Of a DNA stretch of 64,000 bases, positions 44,101 through 54,954 are shown piece after piece. Both the position numbers and the translations under genes were made by a program. Numbering within the stretch: the first letter of the stretch is position 1; every line of letters begins with the position of its first letter. The notes beneath the pieces were generated by a model that was not told the DNA's origin, did not search any database, and saw only the letters and a list, made by a program, of their open reading frames with translations. This DNA comes from Nostoc sp. CENA543 (GTDB lineage: Bacteria > Cyanobacteriota > Cyanobacteriia > Cyanobacteriales > Nostocaceae): positions 5,588,501 through 5,652,500 of the forward strand of contig NZ_CP023278.1 of assembly GCF_002896875.1 (NCBI RefSeq). Reading direction: 5' to 3'.

Positions 44101-46695
44101 TTAATTTTGAGACTTCGCCTCTAAACTTTCCAGGCGGCTTTTGAGTTCTTGGTTTTGTTGTTTGAGTTGGTCTAGTTCTTCGCGTAGGTTCTTTAAGGCG
44201 GCTTCTGTGCCGATGTTTTGCTGGACTGTGGCTAGTTCTTCTTCTGCATAACGCCGCACCCGGCCGTCTGGCGTTTGTTCGGCCAGCGATCGCAAAACGC
44301 CGATGGCTTTGGGTGTTTCCATTTGCCCCAAGGCGGTTACGACTGCCATTTGGGTTAGGAAGAAGGTTTCTTTGGCGAGTTCTGCTAATCTATCCACCAG
44401 TCTTTCTAAATTAACTGGGTTTTGACCGACGGAAATTTTGCCTAATGCGCGAATTGCTGCCAGTCTGAGTGGTTGGGATACGCCGAGTTTGGTGTATTCC
44501 AACAGTAAATCTAGGGCAGCTTCGGAGGTTTTTAGTTCTGCTAAACCCCACACTGCACCACTGCGGACAACTTCATTCCAACCTGCTCTTTCTTCTAAAA
44601 CAGATTGTAATAACTTGATGACTTTTTCTTCTTTGGGTTTGTCTTCTAAGTTATTAGCAGATATCGCACCTAAACTCCGGCAAGCTGTGGCTTCTACGTA
44701 GTAACTCTTGTCACCATGTTTCACCACTTGTTTGACGGCTTTGTAACTAGCATGAGTTTTAATCTGGGCTAAAGCTTCTAATACAGCACGCCGCACATTG
44801 GCATTCTCATCTTCTAAGCCCGTCACTAAATAATCAAAGGTTTGGTCTAATTTAATTTCTGCCAATTGTTTGGCAACTTCCACCCGTACACCCCAAAATG
44901 GTTCATTTTTCAAAGCTGCACCCAAGGCTTTCACCGCTTCTAGTCCGCCTTTTTTCGCTAAAGCTGTGGCTGCATGAATGCGGGAAATGGGGTCAGGGTC
45001 GGATGTTAACTGGGCTTTTAACTCTGGTATGGGATATTCCAACACCACAGTTTTGAGGAAATTATTACTCACATCGAAGCTGACAAAATCTGGTTTATTC
45101 GCCAGTGGGAAGTAGAAACTTTGCTCTCGTTGATTGACTCTGATGCTTACAGTTTGGACTTGTGCAGATTCCCCTTGGGTGTAACCAAAACCTACAGGAA
45201 TTTTTAAATCAAACAGGTATTTACTATTGTTCCTATCGGTGGGGACTTGGGTTTGAGTTACTGTTAATTTTGCTAACTTGGCTTCCCCATCCCAACTGTA
45301 AGCGACTTTAAAATCAGGATGACCACCACGATATACATACTGGTCAAACAGAAAAGCCAGATTGCGTCCGGTGGCTTTTTCGATGGCACGTAACAAATCA
45401 ATCGTTTCAACGGTTTGGTGGGCGTTATCTTGAACAAAAGTCTGGACAGCTTGCCAAAATAGTTCCTCTCCCAACTCAGCCCGAATCATGTGATAAACAC
45501 AAGACCCCTTTTCATAGGTGTGGCGATCGTAAAGTTCGATCGCTTCTCGGTAAACATGAGTTACTATTGGTCGGCGGTAGCGTCCGCTATCTTCACTTAA
45601 ATAACTCCGCGCTTCTGATAGGCGATAATAGGCTGCTTCCTCTTGGCCATACTCCTGTTCAGTCCACATGACTTCTGAGTAGCAAGCCATCCCTTCCTTA
45701 ATCCAAGCATGAGACCAATGTTTAATAACGAGTAAATCCCCGAACCATTGGTGTGCAAGTTCGTGAACTACTAAACTTTCCGTGCTGCGGTTATCTAAAG
45801 ACGCTCTTTCATCGAGTAAACAACGGTCTGTTAACAGGGTGGCAGAAGTATTTTCCATCCCCCCAAAGATAAAATCACTCACACAAACTTGGGCATATTT
45901 GGGAAAAGGATAGAGATAGCCGTATTTTTGGCTTAAAAACTCGATCATCTGGGGAGTTTTGCCCATACTGCGGCGAGCATCATCCTTGCGTCCCTTCTCT
46001 ACGTAGTAGGTGACTGGTTTACCTTGCCATTCCTCTTGAATGACTGCAAAATCACCGATAGCTAGGGTCATCAAGTAAGTGGGGTGAACCTGTTGCTGTA
46101 ACCAATGGTAAATTTTATACTCCCCGTCTTCTGTAGTGTTAATTAATTCCCCGTTAGAAATTGCCACTAACGGTTTAGGGACACGTACACGAATTTCCGA
46201 AGTGGAAAGTTGTCCTGGGTAGTCGAAACAGGGAAACCAAAAACGAGAGTCTTCGTCTTCTCCCTGTGTCCAGACTTGTAGGGGTTTTTTGGGGTAGTGG
46301 CTATCTGGTTGGACAAAGTAGATACCACGTTGGGGTTTTTCTACAGAATAGGCGATCGCAATCAATAAGCGTTGACCAACTTGGGTAGGTTGTGACAACT
46401 CAATAGTTAGCTGTTCACCGTCATATTCAAATTTCTGTTCTACCTCATCCACCTTGACTGCTTGAATCTGCAAATTTACCGCATCCAAAGTTAAACGGTC
46501 TATACCATTGCGAATTGGCGACAAGCGAATGCTGCAATGACCTTGGTAACTTTGGTTAGGGATATCTAAATTCAGGTCAAGAAAAATATGTTCTACCTGC
46601 CCTGGACGGTCTGGATTATAGTGTGGTCTAGCCCCTGGCAGTTCAAAAGATTTGTATCCATTATTTTCGCTATCAAAAGAATAAGAGTGTGGCAT
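44101..46695 (-). CDS. M1-family aminopeptidase with C-terminal HEAT repeats
   Basis: 864 residues. The N-terminal beta domain and thermolysin-like domain carry the exopeptidase motif GGMEN (278-282) and zinc site HELAH (311-315) with the third ligand Glu334 (IKEGMAC). From about residue 560 there are HEAT-like helical repeats (AATALAKKGGLEAVKALGAAL and similar), and the last ~35 residues are a coiled coil. This is close to the cyanobacterial aminopeptidase N-like HEAT fusion; it removes N-terminal residues from peptides. No signal peptide. It is monocistronic. Confidence 0.93.
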   Translation of the reverse strand: MPHSYSFDSENNGYKSFELPGARPHYNPDRPGQVEHIFLDLNLDIPNQSYQGHCSIRLSPIRNGIDRLTLDAVNLQIQAVKVDEVEQKFEYDGEQLTIELSQPTQVGQRLLIAIAYSVEKPQRGIYFVQPDSHYPKKPLQVWTQGEDEDSRFWFPCFDYPGQLSTSEIRVRVPKPLVAISNGELINTTEDGEYKIYHWLQQQVHPTYLMTLAIGDFAVIQEEWQGKPVTYYVEKGRKDDARRSMGKTPQMIEFLSQKYGYLYPFPKYAQVCVSDFIFGGMENTSATLLTDRCLLDERASLDNRSTESLVVHELAHQWFGDLLVIKHWSHAWIKEGMACYSEVMWTEQEYGQEEAAYYRLSEARSYLSEDSGRYRRPIVTHVYREAIELYDRHTYEKGSCVYHMIRAELGEELFWQAVQTFVQDNAHQTVETIDLLRAIEKATGRNLAFLFDQYVYRGGHPDFKVAYSWDGEAKLAKLTVTQTQVPTDRNNSKYLFDLKIPVGFGYTQGESAQVQTVSIRVNQREQSFYFPLANKPDFVSFDVSNNFLKTVVLEYPIPELKAQLTSDPDPISRIHAATALAKKGGLEAVKALGAALKNEPFWGVRVEVAKQLAEIKLDQTFDYLVTGLEDENANVRRAVLEALAQIKTHASYKAVKQVVKHGDKSYYVEATACRSLGAISANNLEDKPKEEKVIKLLQSVLEERAGWNEVVRSGAVWGLAELKTSEAALDLLLEYTKLGVSQPLRLAAIRALGKISVGQNPVNLERLVDRLAELAKETFFLTQMAVVTALGQMETPKAIGVLRSLAEQTPDGRVRRYAEEELATVQQNIGTEAALKNLREELDQLKQQNQELKSRLESLEAKSQN

Positions 46696-47115
46696 AGATT
46701 TAAAGAACCTTAGTTAAAGAGTCAATAGTCATTAGTCATTAGTCATTAGTCATTAGTCATTAGTCATTAGTTGTTCTCCTCTGCTCCCTACACTCCCCAC
46801 ACTCCCCTCATTCCCCAATCCCCAGTCCCCAATCCCCAATCCCCAGTACAAATACTTGTAATCATTAATCTAGATTAGGATAGCTTGCGATTTTTCACCA
46901 AGCTATTTTTTTGTGATTTACAATAGGGCGTTTGCGGATTCGTACTGTGTTCCTGTGAAGTATTTTTTGAGGGATGGGCTACTGTTAGTGCGTAAGTGAC
47001 TGATTCTAACTAGTACACACCGCAAAATCACCAGTTATAAATAATAATTCCGAGAAGTTGACAGTGACGTTTCTATTCACCTCAGTAACAATTTGGGGAA
47101 AAGAGGATTACTAAA
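46696..47115. other. Divergent intergenic region with heptamer array
   Basis: 420 bp between the aminopeptidase (minus) and DUF3352 (plus) genes. It contains AGTCATT x7 (46720-46768), then CCCCAGTCCCCAAT repeats to about 46846, then about 270 bp of unique DNA that should hold the plus-strand promoter. Confidence 0.65.
46720..46768. repeat. Heptamer array AGTCATT, 7 copies
   Basis: Six exact copies after one AGTCAAT variant. Same unit and same leading variant as 59220-59275. Confidence 0.92.
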
Positions 47116-48777
47116 ATGCCTGAAAATAAATCAAAATTTTTAATTCCTGTGGTTGGTGCGGTTGTAGTCGTGGTGGGGAGTGTCGCCGCTTATATGTATT
47201 TGCGGGGGCCGGCTGGAGATGGTGCTGGGGCTTTAAGCAGTGCTAAACTTGTACCCTCATCGGCATTGATGGCTACTTACATTACCACTGATCCCAAGTC
47301 TTGGGCAAAGTTACAGCAATTCGGCACTCCTGAAGCGCAAAAATTAGTTACTCAGGGGTTAGAGAATTTTAATAAGAATGTCTTGACTAGCAATGATATT
47401 TCTTATGAAAAAGATATTCAGCCTTGGGTGGGTGGTTTAATGATTGCTGTGTTACCACCAGCACAGAGTCAATCTAACTCTTCCGGTATTCAGCGACAAC
47501 CAGAACCACAAGTGCTGATGATAGCCGGCGTTAGAGATAAACTCAGTGCTTTGAATTTTGCTAACAAATTAAAAGGGCAAAAAGGAGTTAAAAATAAAGA
47601 ATCTGACTATAAAGGCGAAAAAATTACCGAAACTAGCACTGAAAGTAATAGCTCACCAACATATAGTGCAGTTTTAAATAATAGCTATGTGGTATTTTCT
47701 CCCCAACGACCAGTAGTAGAAAAAGCTATTGATACCTATAAAGGTCAGCCTTCATTTATTACTAAAGATGGTGCTAATTTAGTTTTCTCTAAAGGTGTAG
47801 ATGTCCAAAATTCTTTAGCACAAATTTATATTCCTGATTATGCGGGGATGATTCAGCAAATTGCAGCTACTAGCCCCTCTGGCACAGCTTTAACCCCACA
47901 AACCATTAAACAACTACAACAAGTTAAATCGATGGTGGCGGCTGTGGGTGTAGATGATAACGGTGTCAGATTCAAAGCGATCGCCAATTTAGATCCCACC
48001 AAAAACAAGTTTCAATATCAAAATTCACCCGCCAAAATTGTCGGACAATTTCCGGCAGATACTTTTGCTTTAATTACCGGACAAGGTATCAGTCAAACTT
48101 GGAAAACCATTGTCGAACAGTCAAACGAATATCCAGAATTTAAGCAAGGTTTAGAACAAACCCGTTCCCAGCTAAAAACAGCCAATTTCGACCTAGATAA
48201 AGATATTTTTAGCTGGATGGATGGCGAATTTGCCCTGGGTGCAGTTCCCTCTGATAAAGAGATATTAGCTAGCGTTGGTTTTGGTGGTGCGATTGTCTTT
48301 GATACCAGCGATCGCCAAACCGCAGCCGCTACCCTTGCTAAGTTAGATAACCTGGCCAAAACCCAAAGCATCACCGTTGCCACCAAAAACGTCAATGGTA
48401 AAGACGTTACAGAATGGCAAATTCCCCAACAAGGTGCTTTATTTGCCCACGGTTGGCTAGACCAAGATACAGTATTTTTAGCTGTGGGAGGCCCAGTCGC
48501 GGAAGCATTGGTCAATAAAAATCAAACTCTGGAAAATAGCGAAAGTTTTAAAACCATTACTAGTTCCCTACAAAAACCCAATGGCGGCTACTTCTACTTA
48601 GATATGGATAAAACCATGTCTATAGTTAATCGTTTTGCCGCCCAATCTCAACAACCCATACCCCCTGACGCTAATGCCATCCTTAGTTCTATTCGCGGTA
48701 TCGGTGTAACTGCCGTAAGTCCCGATCAAGCAACTAGTCAAATAGAGTTGTTGTTAGCACTTAAACCCAGTAAGTAG
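47116..48777 (+). CDS. DUF3352 domain membrane-anchored protein
   Basis: 553 residues. One N-terminal helix (LIPVVGAVVVVVGSVAAYMYL, ~9-29) anchors a large domain of the DUF3352 type, common in cyanobacteria, with conserved stretches such as SSALMATYITTDPKSW, NSYVVFSPQRPVVEKAID and GGYFYLDMDKTM. The bulk is probably periplasmic. Function unknown. Monocistronic; AATTTTG repeats follow at 48803-48834. Confidence 0.85.
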   Translation: MPENKSKFLIPVVGAVVVVVGSVAAYMYLRGPAGDGAGALSSAKLVPSSALMATYITTDPKSWAKLQQFGTPEAQKLVTQGLENFNKNVLTSNDISYEKDIQPWVGGLMIAVLPPAQSQSNSSGIQRQPEPQVLMIAGVRDKLSALNFANKLKGQKGVKNKESDYKGEKITETSTESNSSPTYSAVLNNSYVVFSPQRPVVEKAIDTYKGQPSFITKDGANLVFSKGVDVQNSLAQIYIPDYAGMIQQIAATSPSGTALTPQTIKQLQQVKSMVAAVGVDDNGVRFKAIANLDPTKNKFQYQNSPAKIVGQFPADTFALITGQGISQTWKTIVEQSNEYPEFKQGLEQTRSQLKTANFDLDKDIFSWMDGEFALGAVPSDKEILASVGFGGAIVFDTSDRQTAAATLAKLDNLAKTQSITVATKNVNGKDVTEWQIPQQGALFAHGWLDQDTVFLAVGGPVAEALVNKNQTLENSESFKTITSSLQKPNGGYFYLDMDKTMSIVNRFAAQSQQPIPPDANAILSSIRGIGVTAVSPDQATSQIELLLALKPSK

Positions 48778-48802
48778 TGAGGGACTGGGGATTGGGGTAT
48801 TT

Positions 48803-48834
48803 AATTTTGAATTTTGAATTTTGAATTTTGAATT
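48803..48834. repeat. Heptamer array AATTTTG, 4 copies
   Basis: Four exact units plus AATTG, between DUF3352 and sqdB. Confidence 0.9.
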
Positions 48835-48924
48835 GATTTGCCCCTGCCTCACTCAGTCACACATCTTCCAGAATGATGAGTGACGGGGTACCTAAACCTG
48901 ATAGATTAAGCTATCAGCGAGTAA

Positions 48925-50091
<1,167 letters not shown>

Positions 50092-50098
50092 GTTAACT

Positions 50099-50743
50099 GT
50101 GCGGCTAATTACAGAACCCTATGTAAATCAAATCAGTAAATGGCCGAAAACTGGTCGTCATATACTAGCCCAATATGACGACCAGACAGTCGTTGTTTAT
50201 CAAGCTTATCGTCCAGCTATTGCAAACTTTGCTGTCACTCATGGCTACTTTGGTGGCGAGTTTCAGCTTGACCGTATGAGTTGGATTAAAACCAATTTTT
50301 TGTGGATAATGTACCGTTCTGGATGGGCTGCAAAACCTGGACAGGAGGTAGTATTAGCTATTTGGCTAAAACGTACAGCTTTTGAGGAAATACCGACCAA
50401 AGTTGTACATTCTAGCTTCATACCAGAACTGTACACCACCAGAGAAGCTTGGCAAACAGCTCTCAAGCATTCCCAGGTGCGTCTGCAATGGTACCCTGAT
50501 CATCACCCATCTGGGGCTAAATTAGAAAGACGGGCGATACAGTTGGGATTAAAAGGAGAAATTTTAGCCGCCTATGCTAGAGATTGGATTGTCAACATCG
50601 AAGATATTTCCGAATTTGTTCGACAGCAGCGACAAAACATTAATTCTGACTGTACAGAATTGATTACACCACGGGAGTCGGTTTACTCTGTTGTAGATAG
50701 CAAAATTCAACAGACGCTAGAATTATCCGCCTGGACTGAATAA
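50099..50743 (+). CDS. DUF4291 family protein
   Basis: About 214 residues from a GTG at 50099 (RLITEPYVNQISKWPKTGRH), the usual N terminus of the family; a frame extended back to 50045 would overlap sqdB by 47 bp. Conserved segments: GRHILAQYDDQTVVVYQAY, DRMSWIKTNFLWIMYRSGW and LQWYPDHHPSGAKLERRAIQLGL. DUF4291 is widespread, including fungi, but has no established activity that I know of. It sits 7 bp after sqdB and 6 bp before sqdX, so it is almost certainly cotranscribed with the sulfolipid genes. Confidence 0.88.
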   Translation: MRLITEPYVNQISKWPKTGRHILAQYDDQTVVVYQAYRPAIANFAVTHGYFGGEFQLDRMSWIKTNFLWIMYRSGWAAKPGQEVVLAIWLKRTAFEEIPTKVVHSSFIPELYTTREAWQTALKHSQVRLQWYPDHHPSGAKLERRAIQLGLKGEILAAYARDWIVNIEDISEFVRQQRQNINSDCTELITPRESVYSVVDSKIQQTLELSAWTE

Positions 50744-50749
50744 TTTCCT

Positions 50750-51907
50750 ATGAGAATTGCCTTATTCACCGAAACCTTTTTACCCAAGGTTGACGGCATT
50801 GTGACACGCCTACGTCATACCGTTGACCACCTACAACGTCAAGGAAATCAAGTTCTAGTAGTTGCGCCAGAGGGTGGAATTACTGAACACAAAGGAGCGA
50901 AAGTTTACGGTGTCAGTGGCTTTCCTTTACCTTTGTATCCAGAATTGAAAATGGCATTACCCCGTCCAGCCATCGGTTACACTCTAGAACAGTTCAATCC
51001 AGATATCATTCATGTTGTCAATCCGGCTGTTTTGGGTTTATCAGGGATTTTCTATAGTAAAGTGATGAAAATTCCCCTTGTTGCTTCTTATCATACCCAT
51101 TTACCCCAATATCTGCAACATTACGGTTTGGGAATGTTAGAAGGATTACTTTGGGAACTGTTGAAAGGGGCGCACAATCAAGCCGTTTTAAATTTATGTA
51201 CTTCTACCGCCATGATGGCAGAACTTTCATCACATGGCATCGAAAGAGTAGATTTATGGCAGAGGGGAGTAGATACCGAATTATTTCACCCTGATTTAGC
51301 CAGTTTAGAAATGCGCGATCGCCTCAGCCAAAATCACCCAGAAAGCCCCTTATTATTGTATGTAGGTCGTCTTTCTGCCGAAAAAGAAATTGAGCGCATT
51401 AAACCCATATTAGAAGCCATTCCCCAAGCCAGATTAGCCCTAGTCGGAGACGGCCCCCATCGCCAAGCTTTAGAAAAACACTTTGCAGGGACAAATACTA
51501 ATTTTGTCGGCTATCTCATGGGACGAGAGTTAGGTTCAGCCTTCGCCAGTGCTGATGCTTTTATCTTCCCTTCCCGCACCGAGACACTAGGTTTAGTATT
51601 ACTAGAAGCTATGGCCGCCGGTTGTCCCGTCGTCGCAGCACGTTCTGGTGGTATTCCCGACATTGTCACAGATGGTATCAACGGATATTTGTTTGATCCC
51701 AAAGCTGACATTCAAGATGCCATTGACGCAACTGTTAAGCTATTAGAAAACAAACAAGAGCGCGAAACCATCCGCAAAAACGCCCGCCGAGAAGCAGAAA
51801 AATGGGGATGGGCTGCTGCTACACAGCAACTACAAGATTATTATCAAAAAATCCTGTATGGCAAGACCACAGGGAATAGGTTACAGGTGACAGGAATTAG
51901 GGAATAG
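50750..51907 (+). CDS. sqdX: Sulfoquinovosyltransferase SqdX
   Basis: A 385-residue GT4-type glycosyltransferase that moves sulfoquinovose from UDP-sulfoquinovose to diacylglycerol, the last step of SQDG synthesis. It shows the N-terminal FTETFLPKVDGIVTRL segment, a membrane-associated middle, and donor-binding motifs LLYVGRLSAEKEIE and FPSRTETLGLVLLEAMAAG (EX7E region). The last ~15 residues (TTGNRLQVTGIRE) run into repeat DNA and are probably not conserved. Confidence 0.95.
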   Translation: MRIALFTETFLPKVDGIVTRLRHTVDHLQRQGNQVLVVAPEGGITEHKGAKVYGVSGFPLPLYPELKMALPRPAIGYTLEQFNPDIIHVVNPAVLGLSGIFYSKVMKIPLVASYHTHLPQYLQHYGLGMLEGLLWELLKGAHNQAVLNLCTSTAMMAELSSHGIERVDLWQRGVDTELFHPDLASLEMRDRLSQNHPESPLLLYVGRLSAEKEIERIKPILEAIPQARLALVGDGPHRQALEKHFAGTNTNFVGYLMGRELGSAFASADAFIFPSRTETLGLVLLEAMAAGCPVVAARSGGIPDIVTDGINGYLFDPKADIQDAIDATVKLLENKQERETIRKNARREAEKWGWAAATQQLQDYYQKILYGKTTGNRLQVTGIRE

Positions 51908-52006
51908 GGACTCTAAAGGCGAAAGGTCAAAGGCAAAAGGTAAAAGTAAAAAGTCAAAAGAGAATCATCTTTCAACTTTTTACTTTTCCTGGATCATGAA
52001 GGAAAA

Positions 52007-52048
52007 ACTAATGACTAATGACTAATGACTAGTGACTAAAAACTAATG
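52007..52048. repeat. ACTAATG array that includes the cyaB1 start codon
   Basis: Three exact ACTAATG units (52007-52027), one ACTAGTG, then a final ACTAATG (52042-52048). The ATG of the last unit is the cyaB1 start codon. Confidence 0.85.
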
Positions 52049-54622
52049 ACTCTTCCTAATCCTGGTAGCGTCTTGGCTACATTAACAGAACTGACTCAAG
52101 TGAATCGCACCCACGCTTTATTGCGGCGGGTGAAAGACCTTTCTGTTAATGAATTTGTTTGTTTACTAGACTTTATTACTGCCGAATTTCAGCAATTTCT
52201 CAGAGCTATTGAACTTATTAATAATGAAGCTCTAGAAAATATGCTGGAAAAAGTTCTAGAAGCAATCACCCTGAAAATTGGTCAAATTCTTCAAGCAGAA
52301 CATACAGCAATTTTTTTAGTTGACCATGATAAAAGTCAATTGTGGTCAAAAGTTCCTCAAGATAATGGACAAAAATTTTTAGAAATTCGTACTCCTATTA
52401 CTTTTGGAATTCCTGGTCATGTTGCTAGTACAGGTCAATATTTAAACATAGGAGAAACTGCTACTCATCCTCTGTTTAGTCCTGACTTGGAAAAACAAAT
52501 GGGCTATACAATTCACAATATTTTATGTATGCCCGTTGTCAGTAGTAAAAATCAAGTAGTTGCAGTAGTCCAACTAGCAAATAAAACTGGTGATACACCG
52601 TTTAATTATGAAGACGAAGAACATTTTCGTGATTTTGCTGCATCTATTGGCATTATTTTAGAAACCTGTCAATCTTTTTATGTTGCTGCACGTAACCAAC
52701 GAGGTGCAACAGCACTTTTACGAGCGACGCAAACACTAGGGCAAAGTTTAGACTTAGAAGCTACTTTGCAAATAGTGATGGAGCAAGCGAGAATTTTAAT
52801 GCAGGCTGACCGCAGTACGTTGTTTTTGTACCGCAAAGAAATGGGGGAATTGTGGACAAAAGTAGCAGCCGCCGCAGATACGAAAAATTTGATGGAAATT
52901 CGGATTCCGACTAGCCGGGGAATCGCTGGTTATGTAGCTTCCACAGGGGAAGCTCTCAATATTCCTGATGCTTATAAAGACCCAAGATTTGACCCGACTA
53001 CAGATAGAAGGACTGGTTATTTAACCCGCAACATTTTATGTTTACCAGTATTTAATTCTGCGAATGAATTAATAGGTGTAACGCAGTTAATTAATAAACA
53101 ACAAGGAAGTTTTACCGCCTCTGATGAAGAGTTTATGCGAGCTTTTAATATTCAGGCGGGAATAGCTTTAGAAAATGCCCGTTTATTTGAAAATGTGCTG
53201 TTAGAAAAACAATATCAAAAAGATATACTGCAAAGTTTATCAGATGCAGTAATTTCTACAGATATGGCTGGTCGCATAGTCACTATTAATGATGCAGCCT
53301 TAGAGTTATTGGGTTGTCCTTTAGGAGATGTTAACTATAAAAGTAATAAAATTTTGTGGGAGCATAATTTAATTGGTCGCCTGGTTTGGGAGGTTGTACC
53401 AGTAGACAATTTGCAAATGCGTCTAGAAGATAGTTTAAAAACTGGTGCTAGACATTATGTTCCAGAGCAAAGTTTGACTTTGGGAATTTATCAATTACAA
53501 AATACTGAAGGTATACTCACTAGTGAAGCTCAATATTCTATTTTGACAGTGCGCGATCGCACTAACCCTGACATTTTTATTCCCTGGAATTTACCCCTAA
53601 CTCCCCAGTCCAAGTTTCTCACCTCCGAACAGATTAGCATTCTAGACCGTAGTATTAATTTAACTGTTAATCCCCTAACTAACCCAGAAGGCGGTGTCAG
53701 GGGTGGGTTGGTTGTATTGGAAGATATCAGCCAAGAGAAACGCCTAAAAACTGCCATGTATCGCTATCTAACTCCCCACGTTGCTGAACAAGTAATGGCG
53801 GTGGGAGAAGATGCTTTAATGGTAGGTGAAAGGAAAGAAGTAACAATTTTATTTTCTGACATCCGTGGTTACACCACATTGACCGAAAATCTGGGTGCGG
53901 CGGAAGTAGTATCACTGCTGAACCAGTATTTTGAAACAATGGTAGAAGCAGTATTTAACTACGAAGGCACCTTAGATAAATTTATTGGTGATGCGTTAAT
54001 GGCTGTATTTGGCGCGCCCCTGCCATTGACCGAAAATCATGCTTGGCGCGCAGTACAATCAGCCTTAGATATGCGCCAACGCTTAGAAGAATTTAACCAA
54101 CGGCGCATTATTCAGGCTCAACCGAAAATTAATATTGGTATTGGTATTAGTTCTGGGGAAGTAGTCTCAGGAAATATCGGTTCCCAAAAACGGATGGACT
54201 ATACAGTTATTGGTGATGGTGTAAATTTAAGTTCCCGTTTGGAGACAGTCACAAAAGAATATGGTTGTGACATTATTTTAAGTGAATTTACTTATCAACT
54301 ATGCAGCGATCGCATTTGGGTACGTCAATTAGATAAAATCCGAGTCAAAGGTAAACACCAAGCCGTAAACATTTACGAACTCATTAGCGATCGCACGACT
54401 CCCTTAGACGATAATACCCAGGAGTTTTTGTTTCACTACCATGCTGGCCGTGAAGCTTGCTTATCTCGTAATTTTACAGGAGCGATCGCCCATTTTGAGG
54501 CAGCCAAACACATCAAACCCACAGACCAAGCAGTCATTTTGCAACTAGAACGCGCCCATAACTACCAACGTACACCGCCTCCAGATGATTGGGATGGTGT
54601 TTGGACAATCACGGTAAAGTAG
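52046..54622 (+). CDS. cyaB1: GAF-GAF-PAS class III adenylate cyclase, CyaB1 type
   Basis: 858 residues. Two GAF domains (~60-215 and ~235-390), each ending with the NKxnFx3DE cyclic-nucleotide-GAF signature (NKTGDTPFNYEDEE; NKQQGSFTASDEE), a PAS domain (~395-530), a class III cyclase (~590-770) and a TPR-like C terminus. Metal Asp residues are in ILFSDIRGY and FIGDALMAVFG; the adenine-specifying residues are Lys645 (LDKFIGD) and Thr720 (DYTVIGD), and Asn/Arg are in GVNLSSRLE. GAF-B of Anabaena CyaB1 binds cAMP and activates the enzyme. The same purC-omp85-lpx neighbours as recalled for Nostoc 7120 cyaB1 support the assignment. Confidence 0.92.
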   Translation: MTLPNPGSVLATLTELTQVNRTHALLRRVKDLSVNEFVCLLDFITAEFQQFLRAIELINNEALENMLEKVLEAITLKIGQILQAEHTAIFLVDHDKSQLWSKVPQDNGQKFLEIRTPITFGIPGHVASTGQYLNIGETATHPLFSPDLEKQMGYTIHNILCMPVVSSKNQVVAVVQLANKTGDTPFNYEDEEHFRDFAASIGIILETCQSFYVAARNQRGATALLRATQTLGQSLDLEATLQIVMEQARILMQADRSTLFLYRKEMGELWTKVAAAADTKNLMEIRIPTSRGIAGYVASTGEALNIPDAYKDPRFDPTTDRRTGYLTRNILCLPVFNSANELIGVTQLINKQQGSFTASDEEFMRAFNIQAGIALENARLFENVLLEKQYQKDILQSLSDAVISTDMAGRIVTINDAALELLGCPLGDVNYKSNKILWEHNLIGRLVWEVVPVDNLQMRLEDSLKTGARHYVPEQSLTLGIYQLQNTEGILTSEAQYSILTVRDRTNPDIFIPWNLPLTPQSKFLTSEQISILDRSINLTVNPLTNPEGGVRGGLVVLEDISQEKRLKTAMYRYLTPHVAEQVMAVGEDALMVGERKEVTILFSDIRGYTTLTENLGAAEVVSLLNQYFETMVEAVFNYEGTLDKFIGDALMAVFGAPLPLTENHAWRAVQSALDMRQRLEEFNQRRIIQAQPKINIGIGISSGEVVSGNIGSQKRMDYTVIGDGVNLSSRLETVTKEYGCDIILSEFTYQLCSDRIWVRQLDKIRVKGKHQAVNIYELISDRTTPLDDNTQEFLFHYHAGREACLSRNFTGAIAHFEAAKHIKPTDQAVILQLERAHNYQRTPPPDDWDGVWTITVK

Positions 54623-54675
54623 TCATTAGTCATTAGTTATTGGTTGTTTCCAATGCCCAATGCCCAATTCTCGTT

Positions 54676-54954
54676 TCATGACTCTTCAGGGTTTTCGCCT
54701 TCATCTTGAAACGGGTTCTCACCAATTTGTAACTGTTTTTTTGTCCGCTTTAAGTTTTTCCACAAGGCTTTAATTTGTTCGTAAGCATCCTCTGGTTTTA
54801 ATTTTCCAGATGTTTCTAGGTTGCAGATGTAACTGATTTTTTGGGCAAATTCTTGGAGATTAGCATTAAAAACCAAGTTTTCTGGCTTGACTTGACCATA
54901 GTAACGACCACGAGGGTAGAGAAAATTGTCTTTACTCACTATTTTTTTCTCCAT
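54676..54954 (-). CDS. Small conserved cyanobacterial protein, function unknown
   Basis: 92 residues, charged, with a central helical region (EFAQKISYICNLETSGKLKPEDAYEQIKALWKNLKRTKKQL). No signal peptide or membrane helix. The family is recurrent in cyanobacteria but I know no function. It is convergent with cyaB1. Confidence 0.75.
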   Translation of the reverse strand: MEKKIVSKDNFLYPRGRYYGQVKPENLVFNANLQEFAQKISYICNLETSGKLKPEDAYEQIKALWKNLKRTKKQLQIGENPFQDEGENPEES

